Below are positions 12,701 to 25,788 of a stretch of DNA of 64,000 nucleotides, piece by piece (positions within the stretch are counted from its first letter, which is position 1; each line of letters begins with the position of its first letter). Origin of the DNA: Prosopocoilus inquinatus (lineage: Eukaryota > Arthropoda > Insecta > Coleoptera > Lucanidae); the NCBI GenBank assembly GCA_036172665.1, contig JAYKNF010000029.1, forward strand, positions 62,001-126,000. The letters are read 5' to 3'. A program made the position numbers and the translations under genes. The notes under the pieces are model-generated. The model was not told where the DNA came from. It ran no database searches and saw nothing but the letters and a program-made list of their open reading frames with translations.

Positions 12701-13400
12701 TTTGGATGGACTCCAGTAACTCTGATGTGAGATACAAAGTTTTTGGACGCAGCAGAAGCTGGAAATAGTTTTGAACGAAACAACACGTATTAGCGTTGTT
12801 ACTGTGATGTATCTAATCGATCCTTACTTATCTATCATGTTATTTGACGTTTGGATGGACTCCAGTAAGTCTGATGTGAGATACAAAGTTTTTGGACGCA
12901 GCAGGAGCTGGAAATAGTTTTAAACGAAACAACACGTATTAGCGTTGTTCCTGTGATGTATCTAATCGATCCTGACTCATCTATCAAGTTATTTGACGTT
13001 TGGATGGACTCCAGTAACTCTGATGTGAGATACAAAGTTTTTGGACGCAGCAGAAGCTGGAAATAGTTTTGAACGAAACAACACGTATTAGCGTTGTTCC
13101 TGTGATGTATCTAATCGATCCTTACTCATCTATCATGTTATTTGACGTTTGGATGGACTCCAGTAACTCTGATGTGAGATACAAAGTTTTTGGACGCAGC
13201 AGAAGCTGGAAATAGTTTTGAACGAAACAACACGTATTAGCGTTGTTCCTGTGATGTATCTAATCGATCCTTACTTAGCTACTATGTTATTTGACGTTTG
13301 GATGGACTCCAGTAACTCTAATGTGAGATACGAAATTTTCGGACGCAGCAGAAGCTGGAAATAGTTTTAAACGAAACAACACGCATTAGCGTTGTTCCTG
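9789..13400 (+). repeat. Diverged mosaic of monomers between HOR blocks
   Basis: All monomer classes are present, but the order does not match the long unit for more than a few monomers at a time. Private changes are common: AATAGATCC (about 9,986), CCTGAGATGT (about 10,122), GTTTAGATGG (about 10,170), GAAAGAACACGAATT (about 10,544), CCAGTTAGTCTG (about 11,372) and CTGCATC (about 11,466). Two 1-bp deletions lie here, TTGGGGTTCG near 10,761 and GTTTTTTACGC near 11,101. The second sits in a degraded monomer. No unique sequence is present. Confidence 0.8.
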
Positions 13401-15410
13401 TAATGTATCTAATCGATCCTTACTCATCTATCATGATATTTGACGTTTGGATGGACTCCAGTAACTCTGATGTGAGATACAAAGTCTTTGGACGCAGCAG
13501 AAGCTGGAAATAGTTTTGAACGAAACAACACGTATTAGCGTTGTTCCTGTGATGTATCTAATCGATCCTTACTCATCTATCATGTTATTTGACGTTTGGA
13601 TGGACTCCAGTAACTCTGATGTGAGATACAATGTTTTTGGACGCAGCAGGAGCTGGAAATAGTTTGAAACGAAACAACACGTATTTTCGTTCTTCCTGTG
13701 CTGTATCTAATCGATCCTTACTCATATATCATGTTATTTGGCGTTTCGATGGACTCCAGTAGCTCTGATGTGAGATACGACGTTTTCGGACGCAGCAGAA
13801 GCTGGAAATAGTTTTAAACGAAACAACACGTATTAGCGTTGTTTCTGTGATGTATCTAATCGATCCTTACTCATCTATCATGTTATTTGACGTTTCGATG
13901 GACTCCAGTAACTCTAATGTGAGATACGAAATTTTCGGACGCAGCAGAAGCTGGAAATAGTTTTAAACGAAACAACACGCATTAGCGTTGTTCCTGTGAT
14001 GTATCTAATCGATCCTTACTTATCTATCATGTTATTTGACGTTTGGATGGACTCCAGTAACCCTGACGTGAGATACGAAGTTCTCGTACGCAGCAGAAGC
14101 TGGAAATAGTTTTAAACGAAACAACACGTATTAGCGTTGTTCCTGTGATGTATCTAATCGATCCTTACTCATGTATCATGTTATTTGGCGTTTCGATGAA
14201 CTCCAGTAACTTTGATGTGAGATACGAAGTTCTCGGACGCAGCTGAAGCTAGAAATAGTTTCAAACGAAACAACACGCATTAGCGTTGTTACTGTGATGT
14301 ATCTAATCGATCCTTATTTATCTATCATGTTATTTGACGTTTGGATGGACTCCAGTAAGTCTGATGTGAGATACAAAGTTTTTGGACGCAGCAGGAGCTG
14401 GAAATAGTTTTAAACGAAACAACACGTATTAGCGTTGTTCCTGTGCTGTATCTAATCTATCCTTACTCATCTATCATGTTATTTGACGTTTCGATGGACT
14501 CCAGTAACTCTAATGTGAGATACGAAATTTTCGGACGCAGCAGAAGCTGGAAATAGTTTTAAACGAAACAACACGCATTAGCGTTGTTCCTGTGATGTAT
14601 CTAATCGATCCTTACTTATCTATCATGTTATTTGACGTTTGGATGGGCTCCAGTAACCCTGACGTGAGATACGAAGTTCTCGGACGCAGCAGAAGCTGGA
14701 AATAGTTTTAAACGAAACAACACGCATTAACGTTGTTCCTGTGATGTATCTAATCGATCCTTACTTATCTATCATGTTATTTGACGTTTGGATGGACTCC
14801 AGTAACCCTGACGTGAGATACGAAGTTCTCGGACGCAGCAGAAGCTGGAAATAGTTTTAAACGAAACAACACGTATTAGCGTTGTTCCTGTGATGTATCT
14901 AATCGATCCTTACTCATCTATCATGTTATTTGACGTTTGGATGGACTTCAGTAACTCTGATGTGAGATACAAAGTTTTTGGACGCAGCAGAAGCTGGAAA
15001 TAGTTTTGAACGAAACAACACGTATTAGCGTTGTTCCTGTGATGTATCTAATCGATCCTTACTCATCTATCATGTTATTTGGCGTTTCGATGGACTCCAG
15101 TAACTTTGATGTGAGATACGAAGTTCTCGGACGCAGCTGAAGCTAGAAATAGTTTCAAACGAAACAACACGCATTAGCGTTGTTACTGTGATGTATCTAA
15201 TCGATCCTTATTTATCTATCATGTTATTTGACGTTTGGATGGACTCCAGTAAGTCTGATGTGAGATACAAAGTTTTTGGACGCAGCAGGAGCTGGAAATA
15301 GTTTTAAACGAAACAACACGTATTAGCGTTGTTCCTGTGCTGTATCTAATCGATCCTTACTCATCTATCATGTTACTTGACGTTTCGATGGACTCCAGTA
15401 ACTCTAATGT
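13401..15410 (+). repeat. HOR segment related to 2.6-3.9 kb and 48.1-51.5 kb
   Basis: From the marker TAATGTATC at 13,401 this block matches 48,141 onward at an offset of 34,740 bp to about 14,975, then 51,206-51,540 at an offset of 36,230. Part of it also matches the first HOR segment at an offset of 10,875 (the TATTTTCG monomer at 13,681 and 2,806). Near 14,880-15,400 it instead follows 6,240-6,770 (offset 8,640). It contains one copy of the 10-monomer group that is duplicated at 48.2-51.2 kb. Confidence 0.78.
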
Positions 15411-17156
15411 GAGATAAGAAATTTTCGGACGCAGCAGAAGCTGGAAATAGTTTTAAACGAAACAACACGCATTAGCGTTGTTCCTGTGATGTATCTAATC
15501 GATCCTTACTCATCTATCATGTTATTTGACGTTTGGATGGACTCCAGTAACTTTGATGTGAAATACGAAGTTCTCGGACGCAGCTGAAGCTGGAAATAGT
15601 TTTAAATGAAACAACACGTATTAGCGTTGTTCCTGTGATGTATCTAAACGATCCTTACTTATCTAACATGTTATTTGACGTTTGGATGGACTCCAGTAAC
15701 CCTGACGTGAGATACGAAGTTCTCGGACGCAGCAGAAGCTGGAAATAGTTTTAAATGAAACAACACGTATTAGCGTTGTTCCTGTGATGTATCTAAACGA
15801 TCCTTACTTATCTAACATGTTATTTGACGTTTGGATGGACTCCAGTAACCCTGACGTGAGATACGAAGTTCTCGGACGCAGCAGAAGCTGGAAATAGTTT
15901 TAAACGAAACAACACGTATTAGCGTTGTTCCTGTGATGTATCTAATCGATCCTTACTCATCTATCATGTTATTTGACGTTTGGTTGGACTCCAGTAACTC
16001 TGATGTGAGATACAATGCTTTTGGACGCAGCAGGAGCTGGAAATAGTTTGAAACGAAACAACACGTATTTTCGTTGTTCCTGTGCTGTATCTAATCGATC
16101 CTTACTCATATATCATGTTATTTGGCGTTTCGATGGACTCCAGTAGCTCTGATGTGAGATACGACGTTTTCGGACGCAGCAGAAGCTGGAAATAGTTTTA
16201 AACGAAACAACACGTATTAGCGTTGTTTCTGTGATGTATCTAATCGATCCTTACTCATCTATCATGTTATTTGACGTTTCGATGGACTCCAGTAACTCTA
16301 ATGTGAGATACGAAATTTTCGGACGCAGCAGAAGCTGGAAATAGTTTTAAACGAAACAACACGCATTAGCGTTGTTCCTGTGATGTATCTAATCGATCCT
16401 TACTTATCTATCATGTTATTTGACGTTTGGATGGACTCCAGTAACCCTGACGTGAGATACGAAGTTCTCGGACGCAGCAGAAGCTGGAAATAGTTTTAAA
16501 CGAAACAAAACGTATTAGCGTTGTTCCTGTGATGTATCTAATCGATCCTTACTCATCTATCATGTTATTTGACGTTTGGATGGACTCCAGTAACTCTGAT
16601 GTGAGATACAAAGTTTTTGGACGCAGCAGGAGCTGGAAATAGTTTGAAACGAAACAACACGTATTTTCGTAGTTCCTGTGCTGTATCTAATCGATCCTTA
16701 CTCATATATCATGTTATTTGGCGTTTCGATGGACTCCAGTAGCTCTGATGTGAGATACGACGTTTTCGGACGCAGCAGAAGCTGGAAATAGTTTTAAACG
16801 AAACAACACGTATTAGCGTTGTTCCTGTGATGTATCTAATCGATCCTTACTCATCTATCATGTTATTTGGCGTATCGATGGACTCCAGTAACTTTGATGT
16901 GAAATACGAAGTTCTCGGACGCAGCTGAAGCTGGAAATAGTTTTAAATGAAACAACACGTATTAGCGTTGTTCCTGTGCTGTATCTAATCGATCCTTACT
17001 CATATATCATGTTATTTGGCGTTTCGATGTACTCCAGTAACTTTGATGGGAGATACGAAGTTCTCGGACGCAGCTGAAGCTGGAAATAGTTTTAAGTGAA
17101 ACAACACGTATTAGCGTTGTTCCTGTGATGTATCTAAACGATCCTTACTTATCTAA
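15411..17156 (+). repeat. HOR segment matching 4.24-5.98 kb
   Basis: The marker GAGATAAGAA at 15,411 corresponds to 4,238, and the offset of 11,173 bp holds to the CTGACACAGC marker at 17,206 (6,033). The block includes the GATGGGAGATACG monomer (about 17,046) shared with 5,872, 31,487, 53,126 and 61,915. It lacks the CGGCCG site of the 1-9,788 copy, having CGGACG there. Confidence 0.82.
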
Positions 17157-20100
17157 CATGTTATTTGACGTTTGGAAGGACTCCAGTAACTCTAATGTGA
17201 GATACGAAATTTTCTGACACAGCAGAAGCTGGAAATAGTTTTAAACGAAACAACACGCATTAGCGTTGTTCCTGTGATGTATCTAATCGATCCTTACTTA
17301 TCTATCATGTTATTTGACGTTTGGATGGGCTCCAGTAACCCTGACGTGAGATACGAAGTTCTCGGACGCAGCAGAAGCTGGAAATAGTTTTAAACGAAAC
17401 AACACGTATTAGCGTTGTTCCTGTGATGTATCTAATCGATCCTTACTCATCTATCATGTTATTTGACGTTTGGATGGACTTCAGTAACTCTGATGTGAGA
17501 TACAAAGTTTTTGGACGCAGCAGAAGCTGGAAATAGTTTTGAAAGAAACAACACGTATTAGCGTTGTTCCTGTGATGTATCTAATCGATCCTTACTCATC
17601 TATCATGTTATTTGGCGTTTCGATGGACTCCAGTAACTTTGATGTGAGATACGAAGTTCTCGGACGCAGCTGAAGCTAGAAATAGTTTCAAACGAAACAA
17701 CACGCATTAGCGTTGTTACTGTGATGTATCTAATCGATCCTTATTTATCTATCATGTTATTTGACGTTTGGATGGACTCCAGTAAGTCTGATGTGAGATA
17801 CAAAATTTTTGGACGCAGCAGGAGCTGGAAATAGTTTTAAACGAAACAACACGTATTAGCGTTGTTCCTGTGCTGTATCTAATCGATCCTTACTCATCTA
17901 TCATGATATTTGACGTTTCGATGGACTCCAGTAACTCTAATGTGAGATACGAAATTTTCGGACGCAGCAGAAGCTGGAAATAGTTTTAAACGAAACAACA
18001 CGCATTAGCGTTGTTCCTGTGATGTATCTAATCGATCCTTACACATCTATCATGTTATTTGACGTTTGGATGGACTTCAGTAACTTTGATGTGAAATACG
18101 AAGTTCTCGGACGCAGCTGAAGCTGGAAATAGTTTTAAATGAAACAACACGTATTAGCGTTGTTCCTGTGATGTATCTAAACGATCCTTACTTATCTAAC
18201 ATGTTATTTGACGTTTGGATGGTCTCCAGTAACCCTGACGTGAGATACGAAGTTCTCGGACGCAGCAGAAGCTGGAAATAGTTTTAAACGAAACAACACG
18301 CATTAGCGTTGTTCCTGTGATGTATCTAATCGATCCTTACTTATCTATCATGTTATTTGACATTTGGATGGACTCCAGTAACCCTGACGTGAGATACGAA
18401 GTTCTCGGACGCAGCAGAAGCTGGAAATAGTTTTAAACGAAACAACACGTATTAGCGTTGTTCCTGTGATGTATCTAATCGATCCTTACTCATCTATCAT
18501 GATATTTGACGTTTGGATGGACTCCAGTAACTCTGATGTGAGATGTCTTTGGACGCAGCAGAAGCTGGAAATAGTTTTAAACGAAACAACACGCATTGGC
18601 GTTGTTCCTGTGATGTATCTAATCGATCCTTACTCATCTATCATGTTATTTGACGTTTCGATGGACTCCAGTAACTCTAATGTGAGATACGAAATTTTCG
18701 GACGCAGCAGAAGCTGGAAATAGTTTTAAACGAAACAACACGCATTAGCGTTGTTCCTGTGATGTATCTAATCGATCCTTACTCATCTATCATGTTATTT
18801 GGCGTTTGCATGGACTCCAGTAACCCTGACGTGAGATACGAAGTTCTCGGATGCAGCAGAAGCTGGAAATAGTTTTAAACGAAACAACACGCATTAGCGT
18901 TGTTCCTGTGATGTATCTAATCGATCCTTACTCATCTATCATGTTATTTGGCGTTTCGATGGACTCCAGTAACTTTGATGTGAGATACGAAGTTCTCGGA
19001 CGCAGCTGAAGCTGGAAATAGTTTTAAATGAAACAACACGTATTAGCGTCGTTCCTGTGATGTATCTAAGCGATCCTTACTTATCTAACATGTTATTTGA
19101 CGTTTGGATGGACTCCAGTAAGTCTGATGTGAGATACAAAGTTTTTGGACGCAGCAGGAGCTGGAAATAGTTTTAAACGAAACAACACGTATTAGCGTTG
19201 TTCCTGTGCTGTATCTAATCGATCCTTACACATATATCATGTTATTTGGCGTTTCGATGGACTCCAGTAGCTCTGATGTGAGATACGACGTTTTCGGACG
19301 CAGCAGAAGCTGGAAATAGTTTTAAACGAAACAACACGCATTAGCGTTGTTCCTGTGATGTTTCTAATCGATCCTTACTCATCTATCATGTTATTTGACG
19401 TTTGGATGAACTCCAGTAACCCTGACGTGAGATACGAAGTTCTCGGACGCAGCAGAACCTGGAAATAGTTTTAAACGAAAAAACACGCATTAGCGTTGTT
19501 CCTGTGATGTATCTAATCGATCCTTACTCATCTATCATGTTATTTGGCGTTTCGATGGACTCCAGTAGCTCTGATGTGAGATACGACGTTTTCTGAGGCA
19601 GCAGAAGCTGGAAATAGTTTTAAACGAAACAACACGCATTAGCGTTGTTCCTGTGATGTATCTAATCGATCCTTACTCATCTATCATGTTATTTGACGTT
19701 TCGATGGACTCCAGTAACTCTAATGTGAGAAACGAAATTTTCGGACGCAGCAGAAGCTGGAAATAGTTTTAAACGAAACAACACGCATTAGCGTTGTTCC
19801 TGTGATATATCTAATCGATCCTTACTTATCTATCATGTTATTTGACATTTGGATGGACTCCAGTAACCCTGACGTGAGATACGAAGTTCTCGGACGCAGC
19901 AGAACCTGGAAATAGTTTTAAACGAAACAACACGCACTAGCGTTGTTCCTGTGATGTATCTAATCGATCCTTACTTATCTATCATGTTATTTGACATTTG
20001 GATGGACTCCAGTAACTTAGATGTGAGATACGATTTTCTCGGACGCAGCTGAAGCTAGAAATAGTTTTAAACGAAACAACACGCATTAGCGATGTTCCTG

Positions 20101-21472
20101 CGTAGTATCTAATCGATCCTTACTTATCTATCATGTTATTTGACATTTCGATGGACTCCAGTAGCTCTGATGTGATATACGACGTTTTCGGACGCAGCAG
20201 CAGCTGGAAATAGTTTTAAACGAAACAACACATATTAGCGTTGTTCCTGTGATGTATCTAATCGATCCTTACTCATCTATCATGTTATTTGACGTTTGGA
20301 CGGACTCCAGTAACCCTGATGTGATATACAAAGTTATCGGACGCAGCAGAAGCTGGAAATAGTTTTGAACGAAACAACACGTATTAGCGTTGTTCCTGTG
20401 CTGTATCTAATCGATCCATACTTATCTATCATGTTATTTGACGTTACGATGGACTCCAGTAACTCTGATGTGAGATACGACGTTTTCGGACGCAGCAGAA
20501 GCTGGAAATAGTTTTAAACGAAACAACACGTATTAGCGTTGTTCCTGTGATGTATCTAATCGATCCTTACTCATCTATCATGTTATTTGACGTTTGGATG
20601 GACTCCAGTAACTCTGATGAGAGACACAAAGATTTCGGACGCAGCAGAAGCTGGAAATAGTTTTGAACGAAACAACACGTATTAGCGTTGTTCCTGTGAT
20701 GTATCTAATCGATCCTTACTCATCTATCATGTTATTTGACGTTTGGATGAACTCCAGTAACTCTGATGAGAGGCACAAAGATTTCGGACGCAGCAGAAGC
20801 TGGAAATAGTTTTAAACGAAACAACACGTATTAGCGTTTTTCCTGTGCTGTATCTAGTCGATCCCTACTCATATATCATGCTACTTGGCGTTTCGATGGA
20901 CTCCAGTACCTCTGATGTGAGATACGACGTTTTCGGACGCAGCAGAAGCTGGAAATAGTTTTAAATGAAACAACACGTATTAGCGTTGTTCCTGTGATGT
21001 ATCTAATCGATCCTTACTCATCTATCATGTTATTTGGCGTTTCGATGGACTCCAGTAGCTCTGATGTGAGATACGACGTTTTCTGAGGCAGCAGAAGCTG
21101 GAAATAGTTTTAAAAGAAACAACACGCATTAGCGTTGTTCCTGTGATGTATCTAATCGATCCTTACTCATCTATCATGTTATTTGACGTTTCGATGGACT
21201 CCAGTAACCCTGACGTGAGATACGAAGTTCTAGGACGCAGCAGAACCTGGAAATAGTTTTAAACGAAACAACACCCATTAGCGTTGTTCCTGTGATGTAT
21301 CTAATCGATCCTTACTCATCTATCATGTTATTTGGCGTTTCGATGGACTCCAGTAACTTTGATGTGAGATACGAAGTTCTCGGACGCAGCTGAAGCTGGA
21401 AATAGTTTTAAATGAAACAACACGTATTAGCGTTGTTCCTGTGATGTATCTAATCGATCCTTACTCATCTAT
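17157..21472 (+). repeat. 4,316-bp tandem duplication, left copy (29 monomers)
   Basis: This block and the next are the same 29-monomer group repeated once, with a period of 4,316 bp (29 x 149 minus 5). Shared private markers include TTTGGAAGGACTCC at its start, the 5-bp deletion monomer at 18,473-18,616, TCTAAGCGATCC (about 19,065), GCGATGTTCCTGCG (about 20,090) and ATCTAGTCGATCCCTAC (about 20,855). Content follows 5,984-9,770 of the first HOR segment, then a few other monomers. The end is hybrid: 21,454-21,472 matches neither flank. Confidence 0.92.
18473..18616 (+). repeat. D-class monomer with 5-bp deletion (144 bp)
   Basis: GAGATACAAAGTCTTTGG has become GAGATGTCTTTGG, a loss of 5 bases (ACAAA). 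The loss opens an 85-codon frame at 18,466-18,723 that spans two monomers and is not a gene. The identical lesion at 22,789-22,932 shows that the deletion predates the 4,316-bp duplication. The related copies at 7,300 and 32,920 keep the full length. Confidence 0.93.
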
Positions 21473-24400
21473 CATGTTATTTGACGTTTGGAAGGACTCC
21501 AGTAACTCTAATGTGAGATACGAAATTTTCTGACACAGCAGAAGCTGGAAATAGTTTTAAACGAAACAACACGCATTAGCGTTGTTCCTGTGATGTATCT
21601 AATCGATCCTTACTTATCTATCATGTTATTTGACGTTTGGATGGGCTCCAGTAACCCTGACGTGAGATACGAAGTTCTCGGACGCAGCAGAAGCTGGAAA
21701 TAGTTTTAAACGAAACAACACGTATTAGCGTTGTTCCTGTGATGTATCTAATCGATCCTTACTCATCTATCATGTTATTTGACGTTTGGATGGACTTCAG
21801 TAACTCTGATGTGAGATACAAAGTTTTTGGACGCAGCAGAAGCTGGAAATAGTTTTGAAAGAAACAACACGTATTAGCGTTGTTCCTGTGATGTATCTAA
21901 TCGATCCTTACTCATCTATCATGTTATTTGGCGTTTCGATGGACTCCAGTAACTTTGATGTGAGATACGAAGTTCTCGGACGCAGCTGAAGCTAGAAATA
22001 GTTTCAAACGAAACAACACGCATTAGCGTTGTTACTGTGATGTATCTAATCGATCCTTATTTATCTATCATGTTATTTGACGTTTGGATGGACTCCAGTA
22101 AGTCTGATGTGAGATACAAAATTTTTGGACGCAGCAGGAGCTGGAAATAGTTTTAAACGAAACAACACGTATTAGCGTTGTTCCTGTGCTGTATCTAATC
22201 GATCCTTACTCATCTATCATGATATTTGACGTTTCGATGGACTCCAGTAACTCTAATGTGAGATACGAAATTTTCGGACGCAGCAGAAGCTGGAAATAGT
22301 TTTAAACGAAACAACACGCATTAGCGTTGTTCCTGTGATGTATCTAATCGATCCTTACACATCTATCATGTTATTTGACGTTTGGATGGACTTCAGTAAC
22401 TTTGATGTGAAATACGAAGTTCTCGGACGCAGCTGAAGCTGGAAATAGTTTTAAATGAAACAACACGTATTAGCGTTGTTCCTGTGATGTATCTAAACGA
22501 TCCTTACTTATCTAACATGTTATTTGACGTTTGGATGGTCTCCAGTAACCCTGACGTGAGATACGAAGTTCTCGGACGCAGCAGAAGCTGGAAATAGTTT
22601 TAAACGAAACAACACGCATTAGCGTTGTTCCTGTGATGTATCTAATCGATCCTTACTTATCTATCATGTTATTTGACATTTGGATGGACTCCAGTAACCC
22701 TGACGTGAGATACGAAGTTCTCGGACACAGCAGAAGCTGGAAATAGTTTTAAACGAAACAACACGTATTAGCGTTGTTCCTGTGATGTATCTAATCGATC
22801 CTTACTCATCTATCATGATATTTGACGTTTGGATGGACTCCAGTAACTCTGATGTGAGATGTCTTTGGACGCAGCAGAAGCTGGAAATAGTTTTAAACGA
22901 AACAACACGCATTGGCGTTGTTCCTGTGATGTATCTAATCGATCCTTACTCATCTATCATGTTATTTGACGTTTCGATGGACTCCAGTAACTCTAATGTG
23001 AGATACGAAATTTTCGGACGCAGCAGAAGCTGGAAATAGTTTTAAACGAAACAACACGCATTAGCGTTGTTCCTGTGATGTATCTAATCGATCCTTACTC
23101 ATCTATCATGTTATTTGGCGTTTGCATGGACTCCAGTAACCCTGACGTGAGATACGAAGTTCTCGGATGCAGCAGAAGCTGGAAATAGTTTTAAACGAAA
23201 CAACACGCATTAGCGTTGTTCCTGTGATGTATCTAATCGATCCTTACTCATCTATCATGTTATTTGGCGTTTCGATGGACTCCAGTAACTTTGATGTGAG
23301 ATACGAAGTTCTCGGACGCAGCTGAAGCTGGAAATAGTTTTAAATGAAACAACACGTATTAGCGTCGTTCCTGTGATGTATCTAAGCGATCCTTACTTAT
23401 CTAACATGTTATTTGACGTTTGGATGGACTCCAGTAAGTCTGATGTGAGATACAAAGTTTTTGGACGCAGCAGGAGCTGGAAATAGTTTTAAACGAAACA
23501 ACACGTATTAGCGTTGTTCCTGTGCTGTATCTAATCGATCCTTACACATATATCATGTTATTTGGCGTTTCGATGGACTCCAGTAGCTCTGATGTGAGAT
23601 ACGACGTTTTCGGACGCAGCAGAAGCTGGAAATAGTTTTAAACGAAACAACACGCATTAGCGTTGTTCCTGTGATGTTTCTAATCGATCCTTACTCATCT
23701 ATCATGTTATTTGACGTTTGGATGAACTCCAGTAACCCTGACGTGAGATACGAAGTTCTCGGACGCAGCAGAACCTGGAAATAGTTTTAAACGAAAAAAC
23801 ACGCATTAGCGTTGTTCCTGTGATGTATCTAATCGATCCTTACTCATCTATCATGTTATTTGGCGTTTCGATGGACTCCAGTAGCTCTGATGTGAGATAC
23901 GACGTTTTCTGAGGCAGCAGAAGCTGGAAATAGTTTTAAACGAAACAACACGCATTAGCGTTGTTCCTGTGATGTATCTAATCGATCCTTACTCATCTAT
24001 CATGTTATTTGACGTTTCGATGGACTCCAGTAACTCTAATGTGAGAAACGAAATTTTCGGACGCAGCAGAAGCTGGAAATAGTTTTAAACGAAACAACAC
24101 GCATTAGCGTTGTTCCTGTGATATATCTAATCGATCCTTACTTATCTATCATGTTATTTGACATTTGGATGGACTCCAGTAACCCTGACGTGAGATACGA
24201 AGTTCTCGGACGCAGCAGAACCTGGAAATAGTTTTAAACGAAACAACACGCACTAGCGTTGTTCCTGTGATGTATCTAATCGATCCTTACTTATCTATCA
24301 TGTTATTTGACATTTGGATGGACTCCAGTAACTTAGATGTGAGATACGATTTTCTCGGACGCAGCTGAAGCTAGAAATAGTTTTAAACGAAACAACACGC

Positions 24401-25788
24401 ATTAGCGATGTTCCTGCGTAGTATCTAATCGATCCTTACTTATCTATCATGTTATTTGACATTTCGATGGACTCCAGTAGCTCTGATGTGATATACGACG
24501 TTTTCGGACGCAGCAGCAGCTGGAAATAGTTTTAAACGAAACAACACATATTAGCGTTGTTCCTGTGATGTATCTAATCGATCCTTACTCATCTATCATG
24601 TTATTTGACGTTTGGACGGACTCCAGTAACCCTGATGTGATATACAAAGTTATCGGACGCAGCAGAAGCTGGAAATAGTTTTGAACGAAACAACACGTAT
24701 TAGCGTTGTTCCTGTGCTGTATCTAATCGATCCATACTTATCTATCATGTTATTTGACGTTACGATGGACTCCAGTAACTCTGATGTGAGATACGACGTT
24801 TTCGGACGCAGCAGAAGCTGGAAATAGTTTTAAACGAAACAACACGTATTAGCGTTGTTCCTGTGATGTATCTAATCGATCCTTACTCATCTATCATGTT
24901 ATTTGACGTTTGGATGGACTCCAGTAACTCTGATGAGAGACACAAAGATTTCGGACGCAGCAGAAGCTGGAAATAGTTTTGAACGAAACAACACGTATTA
25001 GCGTTGTTCCTGTGATGTATCTAATCGATCCTTACTCATCTATCATGTTATTTGACGTTTGGATGAACTCCAGTAACTCTGATGAGAGGCACAAAGATTT
25101 CGGACGCAGCAGAAGCTGGAAATAGTTTTAAACGAAACAACACGTATTAGCGTTTTTCCTGTGCTGTATCTAGTCGATCCCTACTCATATATCATGCTAC
25201 TTGGCGTTTCGATGGACTCCAGTACCTCTGATGTGAGATACGACGTTTTCGGACGCAGCAGAAGCTGGAAATAGTTTTAAATGAAACAACACGTATTAGC
25301 GTTGTTCCTGTGATGTATCTAATCGATCCTTACTCATCTATCATGTTATTTGGCGTTTCGATGGACTCCAGTAGCTCTGATGTGAGATACGACGTTTTCT
25401 GAGGCAGCAGAAGCTGGAAATAGTTTTAAAAGAAACAACACGCATTAGCGTTGTTCCTGTGATGTATCTAATCGATCCTTACTCATCTATCATGTTATTT
25501 GACGTTTCGATGGACTCCAGTAACCCTGACGTGAGATACGAAGTTCTAGGACGCAGCAGAACCTGGAAATAGTTTTAAACGAAACAACACCCATTAGCGT
25601 TGTTCCTGTGATGTATCTAATCGATCCTTACTCATCTATCATGTTATTTGGCGTTTCGATGGACTCCAGTAACTTTGATGTGAGATACGAAGTTCTCGGA
25701 CGCAGCTGAAGCTGGAAATAGTTTTAAATGAAACAACACGTATTAGCGTTGTTCCTGTGATGTATCTAAACGATCCCTACTTATCTAA
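21473..25788 (+). repeat. 4,316-bp tandem duplication, right copy
   Basis: Matches 17,157-21,453 base for base at the sites I compared, apart from one substitution (G at 18,411, A at 22,727, giving TCGGACACAGC). It carries the second 5-bp deletion monomer at 22,789-22,932. The match to the left copy ends at about 25,769, where the sequence reads TCTAAACGATCCC and enters the next HOR unit. The last 174 bases of the block therefore overlap the unit that starts at 25,615. Confidence 0.92.

Noticed and set aside
12835..13035. 66-codon open frame on the minus strand
   Set aside because: Runs across ordinary monomers, with two private substitutions (GATCCTGAC and ATCAAG near 12,970-12,987) removing stops. 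No support as a gene.
18466..18723. 85-codon open frame, repeated at 22,782-23,039
   Set aside because: Created by the 5-bp deletion in a D-class monomer and copied by the 4,316-bp duplication. It is satellite read-through, not a gene.
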